Positions 6,802 through 10,607 of a DNA stretch of 10,607 nucleotides are shown here, one piece after another. Within the stretch, counting starts at the first letter, position 1, and each line of letters starts with the position of its first letter. This stretch comes from Bacteroidales bacterium Bact_07 (GTDB lineage: Bacteria > Bacteroidota > Bacteroidia > Bacteroidales > Tenuifilaceae). Position numbers and translations under genes: made by a program. The stretch lies in NCBI GenBank assembly GCA_001603415.1, contig LUYY01000136.1, positions 1-10,607 of the forward strand, given 5' to 3'. The notes below the pieces were generated by a model. That model was not told where the DNA came from and did no database searches. It saw nothing but the letters and a program-made list of their open reading frames with translations.

Positions 6802-8736
6802 ATGGAACTTTCGGTCATCATTGTAAACTATAATGTTCGATACTTTTTAGAGCAGTGCTTGGTAAGCGTTTTTGGTGCACTAAAAGGGATTGAGGGTGAG
6901 GTTTGGGTTGTGGATAACGCATCGACCGATGGTTCTGTTGAAATGGTTAAACTAAAGTTTCCCAGTGTAAAACTGATTGCTAACGATAACAACGTTGGCT
7001 TTTCCAGAGCCAACAACCAAGCCATAAAACATGCACAGGGTAATTACATCCTTTTATTGAATCCCGACACGGTTGTGCAGGAAGATACCTTTAGGCAATG
7101 CATCAGCTTCATGGAAATGCACCCCGATGCAGGCGGATTAACCGTAAAGATGATTGATGGTAAAGGCCATTACCTGCCCGAATCAAAACGAGGGTTTCCA
7201 TCGCCTTGGGCATCGTTCTGCAAGATTTTTGGATTGACAACGCTTTTCCCCAACTCTAAGCACTTTGCGCGCTACTATTTAGGCCATCTGGATAAAAACA
7301 CCACCCAAACCATCGAAATACTGCCCGGTGCATTCATGTTCCTGAGAGCGGAAGCCTTGCAAAAAGTTGGTTTGCTCGATGAGCAATTCTTCATGTATGG
7401 CGAAGATATCGATCTTTCGTATCGGATACTTCAAAGCGGCTACAGGAATTACTACTACCCAAATTGTCAGATAATTCACTATAAAGGTGAAAGCACAAAA
7501 AAGGGAAGTTTGAACTATGTGATAGTTTTTTACAAGGCCATGATACTGTTTGCTCAAAAGCACTTTAGCAAACAAAAGCAAAAGCACTTTGTGGCTTTGA
7601 TTAAATTTGCAGTTTTTATTAGGGCTGCAGCTTCAATTCTGAAAAGAGTGTTTATCAGAATCTGGCTACCCCTGACCGACTTTGCCTTAATGCTAGTGGG
7701 CGCATACATAGTAATCCCCTGGTGGGAACAGCTTAGGCTTGGAGCCCTAAATGTTTACCCCCGCGATATTTTACCTTGGCTGATTTGTTTTTATATTTCA
7801 ACATGGATGTTCTCACTGTGGTTCCATGGAGCCTACGACAAACCCCAAAGCATCAGTTCAGGAATCAAGGGAATACTTTACGGAACCATTGTAATTCTTG
7901 TTGTTTATTCCATTTTACCAATCAACTTTCGGTTCTCCCGCGCAATTATCATCCTACTAGCGGCCTGGACAACCATTTTCGTACTCCTGAACCGACTTGT
8001 TTCGGCAGGTTTTATTGAGGGCCTGCTTAAACCCAACTCCCGAAAAAAAAGTGTTTGCTTCGTAGGTACTGCGGGCGAATTTGAACACTCAAAGGAACTG
8101 CTGCTACAAGCAGGTATTCATAAGAATAATATTACCCACCTGCACCCCGAAGAGGTTCTTGACGAACAACAAAATGCAAAGGAAGCAGTAGTTGCCGATA
8201 CCCTAAAAGTTAAAAATATCACCGAGATCATTTTTGGCACTGAGGGTATCCCCATGACTAAAATTATTCATGCCATGATGCAATTCTCGCAATATGATGT
8301 AGATTTTAAGATTGCGCTTCATGGAGGAGAATCGATTGTTGGCAGCAATTCGGTTGATACACATGGTGAACTATACTCACTCGAGCTAATGACATTAGCC
8401 AAGCCAGTTGTTCGGCGTCAAAAAAGAATTTTCGACGTAGTGTCGTCCACTTTAATCATTATACTATTCCCAATTCTATGGATAGCACTTAGGAAACCGT
8501 TTATGGTGTTAACAAATGCGCTTAAAGTTCTGGTTGGAAAGAAAACGTGGATAGGCTATAACTCACAAAACACCTTGCGGCGATTCCCCACAATAAAACC
8601 TTCGGTTTTCGGCTATGGAAAATGGAATAAAGGAATAAGCACATCGGCAAATCTCGATCTCTACTATGCTCGCAATTTCAGTATAGCATCGGAAACGGCC
8701 GAACTAATCCGAAATATTTTCAAAAAGTGGCGTTAA
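6802..8736 (+). CDS. Family 2 glycosyltransferase fused to a degenerate polyprenyl glycosylphosphotransferase-like membrane module
   Basis: A 644-residue protein in two parts. Residues 1 to about 240 are a GT-A fold GT2 domain, rhamnosyltransferase-like: SVIIVNYNV near the start, DNASTDGS (38-45), NPD at 87-89 in the nucleotide-sugar/metal position, LPGAFMFLR (174-182), GEDIDLSYR (200-208), and IHYKGEST (225-232). The second part follows the layout of WbaP/WcaJ-type initiating transferases: four hydrophobic segments (about 290-307, 323-340, 357-373, 380-397), a Rossmann-like domain (from KKSVCFVGT, 415-423, to about 520), then QKRIFD (540-545) and a fifth hydrophobic segment (547-566). The family's catalytic region (KQxRxG, KFRSM and the Asp-Glu pair) is missing. 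Sequence resumes with the terminal part KPSVFGYGKW (599-608) and LDLYYARNFS (618-627). I infer that the GT2 half transfers a sugar in lipid-linked glycan synthesis, and that the rest anchors or regulates it. No glycan-locus genes lie beside it. Confidence 0.85.
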   Translation: MELSVIIVNYNVRYFLEQCLVSVFGALKGIEGEVWVVDNASTDGSVEMVKLKFPSVKLIANDNNVGFSRANNQAIKHAQGNYILLLNPDTVVQEDTFRQCISFMEMHPDAGGLTVKMIDGKGHYLPESKRGFPSPWASFCKIFGLTTLFPNSKHFARYYLGHLDKNTTQTIEILPGAFMFLRAEALQKVGLLDEQFFMYGEDIDLSYRILQSGYRNYYYPNCQIIHYKGESTKKGSLNYVIVFYKAMILFAQKHFSKQKQKHFVALIKFAVFIRAAASILKRVFIRIWLPLTDFALMLVGAYIVIPWWEQLRLGALNVYPRDILPWLICFYISTWMFSLWFHGAYDKPQSISSGIKGILYGTIVILVVYSILPINFRFSRAIIILLAAWTTIFVLLNRLVSAGFIEGLLKPNSRKKSVCFVGTAGEFEHSKELLLQAGIHKNNITHLHPEEVLDEQQNAKEAVVADTLKVKNITEIIFGTEGIPMTKIIHAMMQFSQYDVDFKIALHGGESIVGSNSVDTHGELYSLELMTLAKPVVRRQKRIFDVVSSTLIIILFPILWIALRKPFMVLTNALKVLVGKKTWIGYNSQNTLRRFPTIKPSVFGYGKWNKGISTSANLDLYYARNFSIASETAELIRNIFKKWR

Positions 8737-8762
8737 ATCCTGTTCAGGTTTAAATGCTCTCT

Positions 8763-8893
8763 TTTCATCTAACTTCCCTAACTCCATCACATTCTAACTA
8801 TGCCGACTCATTCAGACTGATTCCGACCCATTTCTCTAAAAAAAGTTTCCGCCTCCCCTTTTTTATTAGCCCGTTTGAATCATGGTAATTCGG
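8763..8893 (+). repeat. Degenerate intergenic repeat element, copy B
   Basis: Lies in the 234-base gap 8737-8970. A 10-bp-period array runs ATTCTAACT (8791-8799, one base short), ATGCCGACTC (8800-8809), ATTCAGACTG (8810-8819), ATTCCGACCC (8820-8829), then ATTTCTCTAA, with rougher units upstream from about 8763. It is followed by CTCTAAAAAAAGTT (8834-8847), a C-rich then T-rich run, TATTAGCC (8864-8871), and a short imperfect inverted repeat GAAT...ATTC (8877-8891). Order, spacing and orientation match copy A (6523-6672), so the two elements lie on either side of the glycosyltransferase gene as direct repeats. Confidence 0.65.
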
Positions 8894-8922
8894 TTAATAT
8901 TTGAGTTAGCCTTGTTCAACCT

Positions 8923-8950
8923 TTTGCGCATTTCGGTGTTAATAGTTTTG
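8923..8950 (+). promoter_or_regulatory. Bacteroidota-type promoter of the E2 gene
   Basis: TAGTTTTG at 8943-8950 matches TAnnTTTG exactly. TTTG at 8923-8926 is 16 bases upstream, slightly short of the usual spacing. The -7 box ends 20 bases before the ATG at 8971. It lies downstream of repeat copy B, so the E2 gene need not depend on read-through from the glycosyltransferase. Confidence 0.5.
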
Positions 8951-8970
8951 AAAAAGAAAACTAAAACATC

Positions 8971-10287
8971 ATGGCAGAAGTTAAAATACTACTCCCAGCA
9001 ATGGGCGAAGGCGTTACCGAAGCAAAAATCACCAAATGGTTAGTTAAACCCGGGGATGTGGTTGAAGTAGATCAACCCCTTGTAGAGATAGCCACTGACA
9101 AAGTTGATTCCGAAGTTCCATCGACCACTAAAGGGAAAGTAAAACAATTACTGTTTAACGAAGGCGACTCGCCACAGGTAGGACAGACCATTTGCATACT
9201 CGAAGTAGAAGGGACAAGTGCCTCAGAAGAAAAGGCCAAAACTAACATAGACGAACCCTTATCGGTGCAAAAAGCAAAAGTTGATGTAAAGCCTACGGCA
9301 AGCCAAGTTAAACCCGAAGCAGAAACCCCAAGCCTTAAATCCTCTCGATACCTTTCGCCGCTTGTGCGAAGTATGGCAAAGCAGGAAAATATCTCCTTGG
9401 AAGAACTTGAAAAGATTGAAGGATCGGGACTCGATGGCCGCATTACCAAGGACGACCTCATGAAATTGATTGAAAGCCGCAGCAAGCGAATTGCACAAAT
9501 AGAAACCGAGGCCAAGGAGCGAATCCAAACCGAAACACCAATTCAGTTCTCAACTCCAAGCGACACTACCAGCAGCATGCTAGCCCATGAAATTGTGCCT
9601 ATGGATAGGATGCGTAAGCTAATTGCCGAACATATGGTTCGATCCAAGCAAACATCGGCCCATGTGGCTTCGTTTATTGAGGTTGATGTAACAAACCTGT
9701 CAAACTGGCGCGAGGCCAACAAGGACAAATTTGCTAAGGCCTATGGTGAAAAGCTCACACTAACCCATTTGTTTGCACAGGCAACCGTTGCCGAGGTTAA
9801 ACGATACCCACTACTCAACTCATCGGTCGAGGGAGATAACATTGTTCTCAAACGCGATGTTAACCTTGGTATTGCTACTGCTCTACCCAATGGCAATCTG
9901 ATAGTTCCAGTAGTAAAGCGAGCAGAGACACTCAACCTGATTGGTATTGCAAAAAGCATAAACGACCTTGCCCAGAGGGCACGCGATAACAAGCTCAAAC
10001 CCGACGAAATTACCGGAGGAACATTCACCATTACCAATCTTGGATCGTTCGACACCCTTACTGGAACGCCAATCATTAACCAACCGCAAGTAGCCATACT
10101 GGCTATTGGCGCAGTAAAAAAGAGGCCAGTTGTAATTGAAACCCCCGCTGGTGACGTGATAGCCATCAGGCAAATTTGCATCCTATCGCTATCGTACGAT
10201 CACCGAGTAATTGATGGTGCACTGGCAGGCCAATTCCTTAAATCGTTGCGCGATAGACTGGAAAGTTTTACATCATCAGATATCTAA
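8971..10287 (+). CDS. Dihydrolipoamide acyltransferase, E2 component of a 2-oxo acid dehydrogenase complex
   Basis: A 438-residue E2 core protein that carries acyl groups on lipoyl-lysine and passes them to CoA. One lipoyl domain (about 1-80) has the lipoylated lysine K44 in the ATDKVDSEV context. A linker rich in Lys, Glu, Pro and Ala (about 81-124) follows, then the E1/E3-binding domain (about 126-167, starting RYLSPLVRSMAKQ and including GSGLDGRITKDDL). The catalytic domain (about 200-438) shows GGTFTITNLGSFD (349-361) and the active-site motif DHRVIDG, with H411 and D415. The MGEGVTEAKI N-terminus and the single lipoyl domain resemble the branched-chain-type E2 group of Bacteroidota more than proteobacterial pyruvate E2. 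No E1 or E3 gene is in the window, and a terminator follows at once, so the partners must be encoded elsewhere. Substrate (branched-chain 2-oxo acids or pyruvate) is not decided by sequence alone. Confidence 0.93.
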   Translation: MAEVKILLPAMGEGVTEAKITKWLVKPGDVVEVDQPLVEIATDKVDSEVPSTTKGKVKQLLFNEGDSPQVGQTICILEVEGTSASEEKAKTNIDEPLSVQKAKVDVKPTASQVKPEAETPSLKSSRYLSPLVRSMAKQENISLEELEKIEGSGLDGRITKDDLMKLIESRSKRIAQIETEAKERIQTETPIQFSTPSDTTSSMLAHEIVPMDRMRKLIAEHMVRSKQTSAHVASFIEVDVTNLSNWREANKDKFAKAYGEKLTLTHLFAQATVAEVKRYPLLNSSVEGDNIVLKRDVNLGIATALPNGNLIVPVVKRAETLNLIGIAKSINDLAQRARDNKLKPDEITGGTFTITNLGSFDTLTGTPIINQPQVAILAIGAVKKRPVVIETPAGDVIAIRQICILSLSYDHRVIDGALAGQFLKSLRDRLESFTSSDI

Positions 10288-10316
10288 TTTAAACGATATT
10301 TTTCATGAAATAAATG

Positions 10317-10346
10317 GGATGAGTTTCATTTAAACTCATCCTTTTT
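10317..10346 (+). terminator. Rho-independent terminator after the E2 gene
   Basis: GGATGAGTTT (10317-10326) pairs perfectly with AAACTCATCC (10332-10341) over a CATTT loop, followed by T5 (10342-10346). It starts 29 bases after the TAA. Confidence 0.92.
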
Positions 10347-10466
10347 ATTGAAAAGTATAGCCTTTTTCATCAATTCAAAACAATATTCTATCAAAATTTA
10401 AGGTAACGGATAATATTTAAGAAACAAAAAATATTTATAAACGTAACAAAACAAAGGGATTAATGC

Positions 10467-10528
10467 TTGTGTCAGTTTAAAAAATCCCGTAATATTGTAT
10501 GATAATTAACTTATTGGTTATATATTTG
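10467..10528 (+). promoter_or_regulatory. Promoter-like sites in the right-end intergenic region
   Basis: The stretch 10347-10607 is A/T-rich and has no recognisable gene. Two promoter-like signals are seen. TTG (10467-10469) with TAATATTG (10490-10497) is spaced 20 bases apart with one mismatch. TATATTTG (10521-10528) is an exact -7 box, with its nearest TTG 23 bases upstream (10495-10497). They probably serve a rightward gene beyond the window. An ATG at 10596 could be its start, but only four codons are visible, so I do not call it. Confidence 0.4.
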
Positions 10529-10607
10529 AAGAATAAAGTTTTATATTGGCTTGTTTAAAGCAGAAAAAACATTTTAGCTGACAAGTATTCGACAAATGAG
10601 GCAGGGT

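Noticed and set aside
9072..9515. 147-codon minus-strand open frame opposite the E2 gene
   Set aside because: Antisense shadow of the lipoyl, linker and binding domains; no domain or start signal of its own.
9741..10181. 146-codon minus-strand open frame opposite the E2 catalytic domain
   Set aside because: Antisense shadow of a conserved coding region with no recognisable protein features.
10456..10488. GGGATT/AATCCC inverted repeat as a terminator or structured RNA
   Set aside because: Only six pairs across a 21-base loop with no T run after it; likely to arise by chance in A/T-rich DNA.

Overview
The window reads as chromosomal DNA from a member of the Bacteroidota, probably Bacteroidales-like. 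Starts lack Shine-Dalgarno sequences and follow A/T-rich leaders. Several genes are preceded by the TTTG / TAnnTTTG promoter pattern typical of the phylum. The protein set (an FAA1-type acyl-CoA ligase, RecR, an SSS transporter, a LysN-like aminotransferase and a lone 2-oxoacid dehydrogenase E2) also fits. No species is assigned. All seven coding regions look intact, and there are no tRNA, rRNA, CRISPR, phage or transposase genes.

Layout. 1-126 is a promoter region. 127-1935 (+) is a long-chain acyl-CoA synthetase ending at a strong hairpin terminator (1953-1982). 1994-3463 (-) is a convergent sodium:solute symporter. A divergent intergenic region (3464-3619) carries candidate promoters for the symporter and for recR (3620-4249, +). 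A secreted TPR protein follows (4301-5035, +), then a terminator (5069-5098). 5201-6412 (+) is a fold-type I PLP aminotransferase with its own terminator (6435-6484). A 389-base intergenic stretch contains a double TCAATTGA palindrome and a degenerate 10-bp-period repeat. 6802-8736 (+) is a membrane-anchored family 2 glycosyltransferase fused to what looks like a polyprenyl-phosphate glycosylphosphotransferase lacking its catalytic core. A 234-base intergenic stretch holds a second copy of the repeat. 8971-10287 (+) is a dihydrolipoamide acyltransferase (E2) with a terminator (10317-10346). The last 260 bases are A/T-rich and hold one or two promoter-like sites but no recognisable gene.

How they fit together. 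Most genes appear to be separate transcription units, each with its own promoter and/or terminator. Only recR and the TPR gene are close enough for read-through. The content is mainly housekeeping: fatty-acid activation, ion-coupled uptake, recombinational repair, amino-acid transamination, surface glycan assembly and 2-oxoacid oxidation. I see no defence island or dedicated novel multigene system. The two observations most worth following are the glycosyltransferase / pseudo-glycosylphosphotransferase fusion and the paired repeat elements that lie on both sides of that gene in the same orientation.
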